From the NCBI GenBank assembly GCA_020847975.1, contig JADLBD010000004.1, forward strand, positions 1-64,000: DNA of 64,000 nucleotides, written 5' to 3'. The notes under the pieces are model-generated. The model ran no database searches, had not been told where the DNA came from, and saw nothing but the letters and a program-made list of their open reading frames with translations. This DNA comes from Bryobacterales bacterium. Lineage in GTDB: Bacteria; Acidobacteriota; Terriglobia; Bryobacterales; Bryobacteraceae. This document shows, piece by piece, positions 9,790-17,671 of the stretch (position 1 is the first letter of the stretch; every line of letters begins with the position of its first letter). A program made the position numbers and the translations under genes.

Positions 9790-10595
9790 TTACCGCATCG
9801 AAAACCGCTGAGTTAGCGGCGCTGCTCAAATCCGCCAAAGTCTACGATTTGGCCCAACCCTACTTCGTCGGGATGCCCCACCATCCCTCCCATCCTCCCT
9901 ATCTCTTCAGCCTCGTCAAGAAGCACGGCGACTTCGTCTCGCCCGTCTGCGGCAGTTCCGCCAGCGAAGCCATCGCCCTCGGCGGCCACGTTGGTACCCA
10001 CGTCGATGCCCTCTGCCACTTCTCCAAGGACGGGAAGCTCCACGACGGCTCCACTGCCGCCGAAGTCCAGTCCTACGCCAAGGGCCTCGAGCGTCTTTCC
10101 GTCGATACGATGCCTCCGCTCATCGGCCGCGGCATCCTCCTCGATATCCCGCCTATCGCCCGCGAAGAGATCCTTTCCCCTGACTTCACCATTACCCCCG
10201 AACACCTCGAGGTCGCCTGCCACTTGCAGCAAGTCACCGTGCAGCCCGGGGACATCGTGCTCATCCGCACGGGCTGGGCGCGCTATTGGTCCGACGCCGC
10301 CCGCTATATCCATGAGGTTCGCGGTCCCGGTCCCGAAGAACCAGCCGCCCGCTGGCTCAGCTCCCGCGGCGTGATTGCCGCCGGTTCGGACACCGTCGCC
10401 TTCGAACGCGTACCCAATCCGAACATGCCTGTCCATCTCCATCTTCTGGTGGAACGCGGGATCCACATCATCGAAGCGCTTAACCTCGAACAACTCGCCG
10501 CCGAAAAGATTTTCGAGTTTCTCTTCCTCGCCGCGCCTCTCAAGCTGGCTGGAGGAACCGGCTCCCCCATTCGTCCTCTCGCCTTGGTATCTTAA
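9786..10595 (+). CDS. Cyclase family protein (kynurenine-formamidase-like hydrolase)
   Basis: A 269-residue cyclase-family (PF04199) metal-dependent hydrolase. The metal-binding signature HxGTHxDxxxH is intact as His68, His72, Asp74 and His78 in GGHVGTHVDALCHF. Members open cyclic or N-formyl amides; the substrate here cannot be read from sequence. The TTG start overlaps the upstream stop as TTGA, and the next in-frame ATG would remove the first conserved strand (VYDLAQPYFVGMP). It lies within the Hsp70/Cax/cyclase/SDR operon. Confidence 0.85.
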   Translation: MITASKTAELAALLKSAKVYDLAQPYFVGMPHHPSHPPYLFSLVKKHGDFVSPVCGSSASEAIALGGHVGTHVDALCHFSKDGKLHDGSTAAEVQSYAKGLERLSVDTMPPLIGRGILLDIPPIAREEILSPDFTITPEHLEVACHLQQVTVQPGDIVLIRTGWARYWSDAARYIHEVRGPGPEEPAARWLSSRGVIAAGSDTVAFERVPNPNMPVHLHLLVERGIHIIEALNLEQLAAEKIFEFLFLAAPLKLAGGTGSPIRPLALVS

Positions 10596-10628
10596 GCTCG
10601 GTATCCAGACAACCAACAGGAGATTCCC

Positions 10629-11393
10629 GTGCTACCCGAATTGAACGGCAAAACCGCCCTCGTCACCGGCGCCTCCCGCGGCATCGGAGCCGCCGCCGCC
10701 ATCGCTCTCGCAAAAAGCGGCTGCGCCCGCGTACTCGTTCACTACCAGTCCAACCAGGAAGGCGCCGAAAAGGTAATGGCCGCCATCCGCGGCGCCGGTG
10801 TCGAAACCGCCGCCCTTTACGGCAGTTTCAGTTCGGCGGAAGGCATCCGCGCCTTTCGCGAGAAAATGAATGCCGAGGCACAGGAAATCGACATTCTCGT
10901 CAACAACGCCGGCTCCCTGGTCAAGCGCGCCTCTCTGCTCGAGTTCTCCGATGAACTCTTCGATGAGGTGATGGATGTCAATTTCCGCGCCTCCTGGTTC
11001 CTCTCCCAGGAAGCCGCTCCCTCCATGATCTCCAAGGGCTGGGGGGTCATCGTCAACGTCAGTTCCATTGCCGCCCGCAACGGCGGCGGACCCGGAGCCG
11101 GCATCTACGCGGCTGCCAAGGCCGCCGTCTCCTGCATTACGAAAGGAATGGCAAAGGAACTTGCCCCCAAGGGAATCCGCATCAATGCCGTCAGCCCCGG
11201 CACCGTGGACAATCACTTCCACCAGGCCTTCAGCACCCGCGAGATCCTCGATTCCGTTGTCAAGGCGACGCCCGCTGGAAAACTCGGCACCGACGAGGAT
11301 ATCGCCGACGTCATTGTTTTCCTCTGCTCCGACGCCGCCCGCTACATCCACGGACAGACCATCGAGATCAACGGCGGCATGTACATGGTGTAG
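10629..11393 (+). CDS. Short-chain dehydrogenase/reductase
   Basis: A 254-residue classical SDR. The nucleotide-binding TGASRGIG is at residues 13-20, NNAG follows near residue 95, and the catalytic pair is Tyr160/Lys164 (YAAAK). The C-terminus ends in a typical DAARYIHGQTIEINGG. A GTG start follows AGGAG. It is the last gene of the operon, 33 nt after the cyclase. It probably reduces or oxidises a hydroxyl or keto compound with NAD(P)H; the substrate is unknown. Confidence 0.88.
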   Translation: MLPELNGKTALVTGASRGIGAAAAIALAKSGCARVLVHYQSNQEGAEKVMAAIRGAGVETAALYGSFSSAEGIRAFREKMNAEAQEIDILVNNAGSLVKRASLLEFSDELFDEVMDVNFRASWFLSQEAAPSMISKGWGVIVNVSSIAARNGGGPGAGIYAAAKAAVSCITKGMAKELAPKGIRINAVSPGTVDNHFHQAFSTREILDSVVKATPAGKLGTDEDIADVIVFLCSDAARYIHGQTIEINGGMYMV

Positions 11394-11404
11394 ATCCTAC
11401 TACC

Positions 11405-11419
11405 ACGCAAAATTTGCGT
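11405..11419. promoter_or_regulatory. 15-bp perfect palindrome after the SDR gene
   Basis: ACGCAAA-A-TTTGCGT, 12 nt after the SDR stop. It has no T-run, so it is a weak terminator candidate; it could be an operator for the next gene, whose start is about 130 nt downstream. Confidence 0.35.
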
Positions 11420-11548
11420 ACTGGGGGAATCCACACTTTCTCGTGAAGTTTCGCCCATCGATTCCCGCAAACGCCTTCCTCGAGGCACCTACCTTAAGCA
11501 TCGAATCAATAACTTAGCTCAGCCCGTCTGATTGGCTCTCGCGGTGCC

Positions 11549-12190
11549 TTGTACCTATCCGTTTTCTCCGTGTTGTACTGCAAACGAAGGTTGACCCCTC
11601 TATTGGTGGCGCTTGCACTGATGGCCACGGGTGGTCGCGCAGCTCAAATCAAGAGACCAGCCGCTCGCTCACTCAAGGTCTACATCATAGCCGCGCCCGC
11701 CGTTCCCTTGGCCATGATCGGCCCAGCCAAAGACACGGTGCGCAAAGTCTTTGCGCGAATCGGTGTCCTCGTGCAATACCCTCGCGCCTTTCCCCATGAT
11801 GAACAAGTCAGCCGGGAGAGGGCCATGGTTGTCCATCTCACAATGGATTGTGACCACCCAATGGAGGACGGACCGGCTGCTGTGACGCAACCCTACGAGG
11901 GCTCATCCATCCAGGTCTGCTATCAGCGAGTGAAGTGGGCGGAAAGAAACATGTTCCTTGGCCCCAAGCTCATCGGCTACATCATGGTTCACGAGATCAC
12001 CCATAACCTGCAAGGGATTGCCAGGCACTCCGGCACCGGCATCATGAAGGCCACCTGGACTACGAGCGACTACAGAGATATCACCGACCTGCAACTGCGT
12101 TTCGAGGAGACCGATGTCTTCCTGATTGACGCCGGATGGAAGTGGCGCAGCAAGCGAGCGCAAGTCAAACGGGTGGCGCACACCCGTTGA
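11549..12190 (+). CDS. Putative exported metallopeptidase (HExxH)
   Basis: About 213 residues with an N-terminal signal-like segment (LTPLLVALALMATGGRAA). The only strong motif is HEITHNLQGIARH at about residues 148-160, followed by SGTGIMKA. This resembles a metzincin zinc site (HExxH, Gly, third His, then a Met-turn), though spacing is two residues longer than the classical HExxHxxGxxH. The start is uncertain: TTG 11549, GTG 11570 or TTG 11573 all precede the signal peptide and none has a clear ribosome-binding site. The gene stands alone. Peptidase function is inference from the motif. Confidence 0.6.
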   Translation: MYLSVFSVLYCKRRLTPLLVALALMATGGRAAQIKRPAARSLKVYIIAAPAVPLAMIGPAKDTVRKVFARIGVLVQYPRAFPHDEQVSRERAMVVHLTMDCDHPMEDGPAAVTQPYEGSSIQVCYQRVKWAERNMFLGPKLIGYIMVHEITHNLQGIARHSGTGIMKATWTTSDYRDITDLQLRFEETDVFLIDAGWKWRSKRAQVKRVAHTR

Positions 12191-12194
12191 ACCT

Positions 12195-13394
12195 CTACAC
12201 AACGTCCCGGTTCATCTTCGCCCAGTGCACCCGCGCCTGAATCGTGTTTCCCTTCAAGATCTTCGGCAGCGTTTCACACGTTGTCACAATCGACTCCCGC
12301 GGGCTGATGGCCGTTGTGTGAAAGTTTCCCAGATACGGCACTGTTTCCGGATGATTCACCCCGTCTCCGTCAATCCGAAAGACCACCCGCTCCGTGCTCC
12401 GGATCAGGCATAACCTCTCCACGTCCACTTCCGCCGCGAAGATCGGCGTTCTCCACCGCATTACGTTCAGGTTCGACGCATCCTTCCGCGTGTAGGTGAG
12501 ATACAGCCCGTCGCTGTGCGGCAGCCACCGCTGCTGCGTCGTCGACATCGTCAGCGGCTCCCCGTCATCCCAGCGCCAGACCTTCTTCTCTTCCCACTCG
12601 AGGCCATCCGCCGACACCGTCACGTATCCGCGGTCATCTTCAGCCCGGATGGTCATGTAATACCGCCCCGCAAACCGCGCCAGAGACGGCTCGAGCAACC
12701 CTCGCTTCACCGCGTTGCGCTGCACGTTTCCGCTCTTGCGGATGCGCAACTCCTTCCCGTCGAACGAGCACCGCACCGTGCACACCCCCCGGTCCCTCCG
12801 CCCCAGCGGCCCAAACGACAACGGGGCCAGAATATCCCCGTTCTCCAAAGTCACCCGTTGCGAGCAGCCACTCGTATAGATCGCGCTCGCCTCCGGATTG
12901 TCCCACTCGAGTTTCTTCACCGTTCCCCACTGTCCCGCCGCATCCCGCACGATATATACGGGCCAGCGCTCCGTATCCGGACGAGTCAGCTTTCCAGTCT
13001 TGTCGTAGTAGACGTTGTGGCCCATCGCGAGCACCGTCTTCGTCCTGGCGTGATACTCCGGCACCACGTCGCAGATGCCCTCCTCGAGCCCGTCCGCCGT
13101 CTTCCGCCTTCCCATCCCCGGAATTGGCTTCGGCTCGCTCCAACTCGCCGCCAGATCCCGCGATTCGCTCCAATGCACGTGGTGAAACACATCGGAACCC
13201 GTGATCTCCTGGAGCGTCATCAACAAAAACGGTTCTGTCCCCGGCACGCGGCATGCCCTCGGATGAAACCACACCTTGCCTCGCTTCCTTCCCTCCCACA
13301 ACACACTGTGCCTGATCCCGGCAATCAAATCCGATTGCCCTCGCAACATCCCCGGCAATGCCAGCCCGACGAGAACAACCCGCCGCGATATCAT
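12195..13394 (-). CDS. Secreted sialidase/BNR-like protein
   Basis: A 399-residue exported protein with a Tat/Sec-like N-terminus (MISRRVVLVGLALPGMLRGQ). The rest is beta-strand rich with BNR/Asp-box-like turns (SESRDLAASW, VSADGLEWEEKKVW), as in the sialidase (GH33-like) six-bladed propeller. The ATG at 13394 follows GGGAGGAG; the frame extends further upstream only by running antisense through the regulator gene. It is divergent from the GntR gene with only 40 nt between, sharing overlapping promoters, so the regulator probably controls it. The glycosidic substrate is unknown. Confidence 0.75.
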   Translation of the reverse strand: MISRRVVLVGLALPGMLRGQSDLIAGIRHSVLWEGRKRGKVWFHPRACRVPGTEPFLLMTLQEITGSDVFHHVHWSESRDLAASWSEPKPIPGMGRRKTADGLEEGICDVVPEYHARTKTVLAMGHNVYYDKTGKLTRPDTERWPVYIVRDAAGQWGTVKKLEWDNPEASAIYTSGCSQRVTLENGDILAPLSFGPLGRRDRGVCTVRCSFDGKELRIRKSGNVQRNAVKRGLLEPSLARFAGRYYMTIRAEDDRGYVTVSADGLEWEEKKVWRWDDGEPLTMSTTQQRWLPHSDGLYLTYTRKDASNLNVMRWRTPIFAAEVDVERLCLIRSTERVVFRIDGDGVNHPETVPYLGNFHTTAISPRESIVTTCETLPKILKGNTIQARVHWAKMNRDVV

Positions 13395-13396
13395 CG

Positions 13397-13437
13397 TTGA
13401 CACGCTCCTCCCGTCCCACTCTACACTACCCCTAGTG
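13397..13437. promoter_or_regulatory. Divergent overlapping promoters and inverted repeat, GntR/sialidase-like genes
   Basis: On the plus strand a perfect TTGACA (13397-13402) precedes TACACT (13422-13427), 7 nt before the GTG at 13435. On the minus strand TAGAGT (13423-13418) serves the sialidase-like gene, so the two -10 boxes share two bases. An inverted repeat CACTA-CCCC-TAGTG (13424-13437) covers the plus -10 and the start codon and is a good operator candidate. Confidence 0.55.
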
Positions 13438-14130
13438 ACAGAGCTCCCTCCGTTCAAAGCGGTCGCCATGCGCGACGCCGTCGCCTCCGCCCTCCGGGCC
13501 GCACTCTTCGACCGCCGCTTCCAGCCCGGCCAGCCAATCGTCGAATCCGCCATCGCAGCGGAAATGAAGGTCAGCCGCGGACCCGTCCGCGAAGCGCTGC
13601 TCCTTTTGACCCAGGAAGGTCTGGTCACCCACAGCCAAAACCGCGGCTTTGCCGTCCTCAACTTCACCGAAGCCGACCATGCCGCCGCCAGCCAGGTCCG
13701 GTACCCCCTGGAGACGACCGCTCTCCAACTCGCCCGCCTCCATCAGACTCCAGCCGACATCCTTCAACTCGAACGCATCAAACGGCGCATGCTCGAAAAC
13801 TTCCGCGCCGGCGACGCCCGCGCCCGCCTCCAGGACGAACTCGACTTTCACAACCTCATCTGGAACCTCAGCGGCAACGCCTACCTTGTGAGTTGCCTCC
13901 AGCGAGTCACCATTCCCGCCTTCACCTACGGCGCCGCCTACCGCATGAACCGCCCCGACCTGACCTCCGAATTGTTCGATACGCAGCACCAGTTCTACAT
14001 CGACTACCTAAAAGGGGCCACCACCAAAACCGCGGCCGAATGCGTCCGCTTCCACCTCGGCCTCGCCACCCCGGAACCGGATACCGTGCCGCTTCCCGAA
14101 TCCTCGATCCCCTCAGCGAAACCCCTCTGA
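13435..14130 (+). CDS. GntR family regulator, FCD (FadR/VanR-type) domain
   Basis: A 231-residue regulator. The winged helix-turn-helix spans about residues 12-75 (VESAIAAEMKVSRGPVREAL is the recognition region), followed by an all-helical FCD ligand-binding domain from about residue 90. The FCD fold usually binds a metal and a small organic acid. The start is GTG at 13435, chosen because the conserved domain begins just after it and a -10 box lies 7 nt upstream with no Shine-Dalgarno; ATG 13468 is an alternative. It is divergent from the sialidase-like gene and probably represses it and itself. Its 3' end overlaps the peroxidase gene by 18 nt, tail to tail. Confidence 0.85.
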   Translation: MTELPPFKAVAMRDAVASALRAALFDRRFQPGQPIVESAIAAEMKVSRGPVREALLLLTQEGLVTHSQNRGFAVLNFTEADHAAASQVRYPLETTALQLARLHQTPADILQLERIKRRMLENFRAGDARARLQDELDFHNLIWNLSGNAYLVSCLQRVTIPAFTYGAAYRMNRPDLTSELFDTQHQFYIDYLKGATTKTAAECVRFHLGLATPEPDTVPLPESSIPSAKPL

Positions 14131-15027
14131 CACTCGCCCGCTCAATGATTCCAAAAACGCCGTCAAGGCCCGCTTCTCCCCTTCCGTCAACTTCAACTCC
14201 CGGATCTCCGGGTCCAGCCGCGGATTCGCATTCCCGCCCTTGTCGTAAAAGTCAATCACATCACGCAGCGTCACCATACTCCCGTCGTGCATATACGGAG
14301 CATGCCGCGCCACCTCCCGCAGCGTCGGCGTTTTGAACAATCCGTCCGCATCGATTTTCCCCACTCCCGTGTTGTGCCGCCGCTCGTCGGTGAAGTTGAA
14401 CCCCACATGGCAGCGGATGCACCCCGCCTTTCCCCGAAACAGACGCAGCCCTTCCTTGGCCTGCGCCGATATCGCCCCCGAGTCCCCGGCCATGTATTTG
14501 TCATACGACGAATCCCCGGACAGAATCGTGCGCACGTACGTCGCCACAGCCCTCCCCAGATCTTCGGCATTCACCTCCCGCGCGAATACTTTCCGGAATT
14601 CCGCCGCATAGGCCGACTCCCGCAGCCGCTGCACCGCCTCCGCCAGGGGAAGATCCATCTCCTTCGGATTCGAAACCGGTTGCAGCGCCTGCTCCTCCAA
14701 CGACTTCGCCCGCCCGTCCCAGAAGAACGACTTGCCAAATACGCGGTTCACAATCGCCGGACTCCGCCGCGTCCCCACGCGCCCCTCGATCCCCACCGCC
14801 AGCGGCTTGCCGTCACTGAACGCCCTCTCCGCTTCGTGGCAACTTGCGCACGCCACCGTCCGGTCCCGCGACAGCATCTTCTCGCGAAACAAAGCCCGCC
14901 CCAGAGCCGCCTTCTCCGCCGTGAGCGGGTTGTCTTCGGGAACGGGAAGATAGCTATCCAATCCCAGGGGCACGGTCACGCCCCCCGCCAGAGCCATCCA
15001 CAACACCGGCAGCACCCTTCCCAGCAC
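14113..15027 (-). CDS. Di-heme cytochrome c peroxidase (CcpA/MauG family)
   Basis: A 304-residue periplasmic protein with a signal peptide (residues 1-21) and two c-type heme motifs, CASCH at residues 60-64 and CIRCH at 203-207. It contains family segments FFWDGRAKSLEEQA and APYMHDGSMVTLRDVIDFYDKGG. Classical members reduce H2O2 with electrons from cytochrome c; MauG-like ones oxidise proteins or other substrates. The start is GTG at 15027, placed 6 nt after a -10-like TAACAT. It overlaps the convergent GntR gene by 18 nt at the 3' end. Confidence 0.88.
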   Translation of the reverse strand: MLGRVLPVLWMALAGGVTVPLGLDSYLPVPEDNPLTAEKAALGRALFREKMLSRDRTVACASCHEAERAFSDGKPLAVGIEGRVGTRRSPAIVNRVFGKSFFWDGRAKSLEEQALQPVSNPKEMDLPLAEAVQRLRESAYAAEFRKVFAREVNAEDLGRAVATYVRTILSGDSSYDKYMAGDSGAISAQAKEGLRLFRGKAGCIRCHVGFNFTDERRHNTGVGKIDADGLFKTPTLREVARHAPYMHDGSMVTLRDVIDFYDKGGNANPRLDPEIRELKLTEGEKRALTAFLESLSGRVSEGFR

Positions 15028-15033
15028 CCTTCT

Positions 15034-15039
15034 ATGTTA
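15034..15039 (-). promoter_or_regulatory. -10 hexamer for leaderless peroxidase transcript
   Basis: TAACAT on the minus strand, 6 nt before the GTG at 15027. The same bases read TATGTT (15033-15038) on the plus strand and may also serve the divergent CAP gene. Confidence 0.4.
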
Positions 15040-15085
15040 CGCCCAGCCTGCAACCCAGCGATCCACGCCGGCCGTCCAACACGCT

Positions 15086-15532
15086 ATGGGACGCCTCGTC
15101 TGCGTGCTCCTGCTTGCCCCGCCCAGCGTGCCCCACGAAATGCTTACCGCCCACAACGCCATCCGCGCCCGGCTTCACCTCCCGCCTCTCGCCTGGTCAA
15201 ACCGCCTCGCCTCTTTTGCCCAGCAGTGGGCCAACACTCTCCTCGCCCGCAAACACTTCGCACACCGCCCACACAATCCCTATGGCGAAAATCTGTTCGA
15301 AATCACCGGAGCGCGCCTCTCTCCCGCCGCCGTCGTGCGCGATTTGGCCTCTGAATCCCGCGTCTACCACTACGGTTCCAACACCTGCGGCTCCATCTGC
15401 GGCCACTACACGCAAATTATCTGGCGCGCCACCACCGAGGTCGGTTGCGCCGTCGCCCAGAACTCCCACACCCAGATCTGGGTCTGCAATTACAATCCTC
15501 CCGGCAATATCATCGGCCAGCGCCCGTACTGA
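15086..15532 (+). CDS. CAP (SCP/PR-1) domain protein
   Basis: A 148-residue CAP-domain protein with a short hydrophobic N-terminus (LVCVLLLAPPSVP) that probably directs export. CAP signatures are clear: HNAIRARLHLPPLAWSNRLA, NPYGENLF, the GHYTQIIWRAT box near residues 113-123, and VCNYNPPGNIIGQ at the end. The family acts outside the cell and may bind lipids or sterols. It stands alone, divergent from the peroxidase gene. Confidence 0.85.
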   Translation: MGRLVCVLLLAPPSVPHEMLTAHNAIRARLHLPPLAWSNRLASFAQQWANTLLARKHFAHRPHNPYGENLFEITGARLSPAAVVRDLASESRVYHYGSNTCGSICGHYTQIIWRATTEVGCAVAQNSHTQIWVCNYNPPGNIIGQRPY

Positions 15533-15558
15533 AATTGACTGAGTTTGTCTAATGCGAG

Positions 15559-15986
15559 ATGAGCCTGCAAGTTGGAGCGCGTTTCCAGTATCTGCGCAAG
15601 AGCCGAGGTATGGCAAAGACGTGGATTACGACTATCGAGGCCGCACACGCGTACGAAGTTGCCACGCTGAAGACCTTCTTCATGCAGCAGGAAGGGCGAC
15701 AGGACGAGTTCGTGTTCCTGGACCCTTGTGGGCACCAGATTCCCAATCGGGAGAACGTCAGCGACGCCTCCTGGACGCTGGTTGATCTGATGGCGACGCC
15801 GGCTACATTCGGGTTCACCTGTTTGGCGCGATGTGCTCGCCGATGCCGGGACCGGGAGCATACGCGAAGTCCCCTGTGAACTACGGCTATCGGACGCGGC
15901 GTGGGTTCGACACGATCGAATTCACCTGGCGCAAGCTCGGGCCGAACTACAATGCCGTGACGCTGCCCATCCGCGAGTTCTCCTAA
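15559..15986 (+). pseudogene. Frameshifted phage-tail-like gene remnant
   Basis: Two pieces in different frames look like one broken gene. The first (15559 to about 15780) reads ...ATLKTFFMQQEGRQDEFVFL, resembling tail-assembly proteins of the DUF2460 type, where a strand-helix precedes F-x-F-x-D. The second, from about 15786, reads SDGDAGYIRVHLFG and ends FDTIEFTWRKLGPNYNAVTL to the TAA at 15986. One indel near 15780-15790 would join them. The end overlaps the convergent higA by 4 nt. The phage assignment is recognition by eye and is tentative; the frame break is direct. Confidence 0.5.
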
Positions 15987-16375
15987 ATGAACAGGCCAGG
16001 GTTCACGTTGAACATCCTGCCGAGTTTCCGGGCCTGCTCCGCGCTGATCCGGCGCTTTCCATTCAACGCTTCGTTGACGTGGCTGCGCTGACCGAACACA
16101 GGCAGAAGATCGGCGGGCGTCTTGCCGGAGTGCTCCAGCAGGAACCGCAACCGATCGGGTGGCGCTCCATCGTCGGGCGGCAAAGCGTTCCTGCGGTCGT
16201 AGTCTTCAATCAGAAGCCCGAGCAGGCGCATCAGCTTCGTTTCGCTCTGCGTCCGGAAGCGGCCCTTGCCGACCAGATCACCAAACCGGCTTCCGATCTC
16301 CCGGTACTGCCTATCGGTTTCGATCACCTGCGGAACGGTCTCCGCGAGTAGCTGTTCGTAGGTAGCGGTGGGCAT
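15983..16375 (-). CDS. higA: HigA-like antitoxin, XRE-type helix-turn-helix
   Basis: A 130-residue antitoxin. The C-terminal half has a Cro/C1-type helix-turn-helix (LEHSGKTPADLLPVFGQRSH, then VNEALNGKRRISAEQARKLG), typical of HigA proteins that follow HigB. The ATG overlaps the upstream toxin stop as TGATG, and GGGAGAA lies a few bases before. It should neutralise HigB and, with it, repress the operon by binding the palindrome at the promoter. Confidence 0.85.
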   Translation of the reverse strand: MPTATYEQLLAETVPQVIETDRQYREIGSRFGDLVGKGRFRTQSETKLMRLLGLLIEDYDRRNALPPDDGAPPDRLRFLLEHSGKTPADLLPVFGQRSHVNEALNGKRRISAEQARKLGRMFNVNPGLFI

Positions 16376-16662
16376 CACAATTTCTCCCGGTCGTATTTCT
16401 CGTGCGTCATGACGCTCTCAACGTATAGGATCTGCTCCTCGAAGTCCACGCGGGCAACCAGGCGGTACTTGTGCCCGCCAATGTCGAAGATCAGCGTTCC
16501 GCTGGACGGCGCGTAGTCCGCTGCCTGGAACGTCTGCTTCACGGCTGGAAAGTGAGGCCACTTGGCATCTCGAACCATTTCGAGGAACCGCGCCAGAGGT
16601 TTACGGGATGCGGCGTGTTGCTTCGCGAACTTCGCTATTGCCGATTCGCCGTAGACCTTCAT
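16375..16662 (-). CDS. higB: HigB-type mRNA interferase toxin
   Basis: A 95-residue HigB_toxin (PF09907-like) protein. Family features are IFDIGGHKYRLVARVDFEEQ and the terminal VMTHEKYDREKL, which carry the basic and His residues used for ribosome-dependent mRNA cleavage in relatives. In-frame starts occur at 16689 and 16677, but the second sits inside the predicted -10, so I place the start at 16662 (MKVYGESA), about 7 nt after the expected transcription start. The toxin gene precedes the antitoxin gene, the usual higBA order. Confidence 0.82.
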   Translation of the reverse strand: MKVYGESAIAKFAKQHAASRKPLARFLEMVRDAKWPHFPAVKQTFQAADYAPSSGTLIFDIGGHKYRLVARVDFEEQILYVESVMTHEKYDREKL

Positions 16663-16669
16663 GTTCAAG

Positions 16670-16687
16670 GTTCCCATATTAGGGAAC
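16670..16687. promoter_or_regulatory. higBA operator-promoter palindrome
   Basis: GTTCCC-ATATTA-GGGAAC, a perfect inverted repeat with 6-bp arms. Its centre read on the minus strand is TAATAT, a good -10 hexamer for higB. An antitoxin dimer bound here would block RNA polymerase. Confidence 0.6.
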
Positions 16688-16689
16688 AC

Positions 16690-17084
16690 GAATCAAGAGA
16701 AAAAATGCCAGTAGGACTCATAGAGACGCGAAAGAGCAGGCGGCGTTATCAACCCCTGCTACTCGCCGAGGTCACAGCGTGAAGGGATTCCTCTCCACGA
16801 AGAACCCGCGTCCCGCCATCACGCGCGCAATCCGGCCCGTCAGAAGGTAGCCGGACGCCTCGCCTGCATTTCCCCGGGTGTTGCAAGGCGGGAATTCGGA
16901 TCGAGTACGTTGTCTGCTGCCATGCCTTAATTGTCGAAGGGCACAAATACGCACCGCGTCACCGTGTGACCGCCACGCCGAAAATTCCCGCGGTCGAACC
17001 GTTTCAAAAACCGTTTCGAGTGGGCAGTGATGCGAAGGATCGATTTTCGGCTTGGCTAACCGATTGATTCTACCGAAGTTTGTT
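16690..17084. other. Region between higBA promoter and tRNA-Lys
   Basis: No well-supported gene. A minus-strand frame ending at 16772 (tail RIARVMAGRGFFVERNPFTL) could be the end of an old gene but has no start or family. A 9-bp direct repeat AACCGTTTC occurs at 16997-17005 and 17009-17017, 12 bp apart, on the 3' side of the tRNA. Confidence 0.4.
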
Positions 17085-17160
<76 letters not shown>

Positions 17161-17217
17161 ACTTCCGGTTAAGGCGGGGTTTATCGTCCGAAGACGAACT
17201 CTCAATATAGCACGGCG

Positions 17218-17607
17218 CTACATTGCCTGCACCAGCCGGATTTCGATAATCCGGCTGGTAATGATGGGGCGCTCGTAGGCGGGGTGCAGGAACTCGAGGT
17301 GCATGCCGCGGCCGACAAATGATCGCTTCAGCATCGAGCCGCCCCAATTCGAGCCGGCGATGGTGACCAGAACCGGTTCGGGGCAGAATCTCGGGTGGCC
17401 CGAGATGAGGAAGTTCGAGCCGCCGCGGCTGCGGAGGGTGTAGAAGCGGTTCTGTGTCTCGATCTCCAGTGTGCTTTCTTCCGGCAGATCTTTCAGATAG
17501 ACGCCACCCTCGACCTCGGAGCGGACAATGTTGTGGTTGATCGAATCGCTGAGGTGGGGATTCGGTTGGAACAGATTGCCGGCATCGACTTCGACCGGGT
17601 CCCGCAT
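17218..17607 (-). CDS. Conserved 129-residue protein, paralogue 1
   Basis: A 129-residue soluble protein with no signal peptide and no domain I can name. It is beta-strand rich ([51 protein letters not shown]) and ends in a strand [11 protein letters not shown]. It is about 80% identical over its whole length to the next gene upstream (about 104 of 129 residues), with changes clustered in the first ten residues and the tail. The start at 17607 matches its paralogue: a -10-like TAAAAT lies 10 nt upstream in the same relative place. A GTG at 17613 is an alternative. Function unknown. Confidence 0.75.
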   Translation of the reverse strand: MRDPVEVDAGNLFQPNPHLSDSINHNIVRSEVEGGVYLKDLPEESTLEIETQNRFYTLRSRGGSNFLISGHPRFCPEPVLVTIAGSNWGGSMLKRSFVGRGMHLEFLHPAYERPIITSRIIEIRLVQAM

Positions 17608-17617
17608 GCGCACCTTA

Positions 17618-17623
17618 ATTTTA
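17618..17623 (-). promoter_or_regulatory. -10 hexamer of paralogue 1
   Basis: TAAAAT on the minus strand, 10 nt before the ATG at 17607, no ribosome-binding site between; predicted leader only a few bases long. Confidence 0.4.
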
Positions 17624-17671
17624 GCGCAAGGTCACCGTTTTGAAACCTGAATTTGAAGCCTGCCGCCGGGC

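Noticed and set aside
16772-16954. Possible gene end on the minus strand before tRNA-Lys
   Set aside because: The tail looks protein-like, but there is no start, no family and no full frame; kept only as a remark in the intergenic entry.
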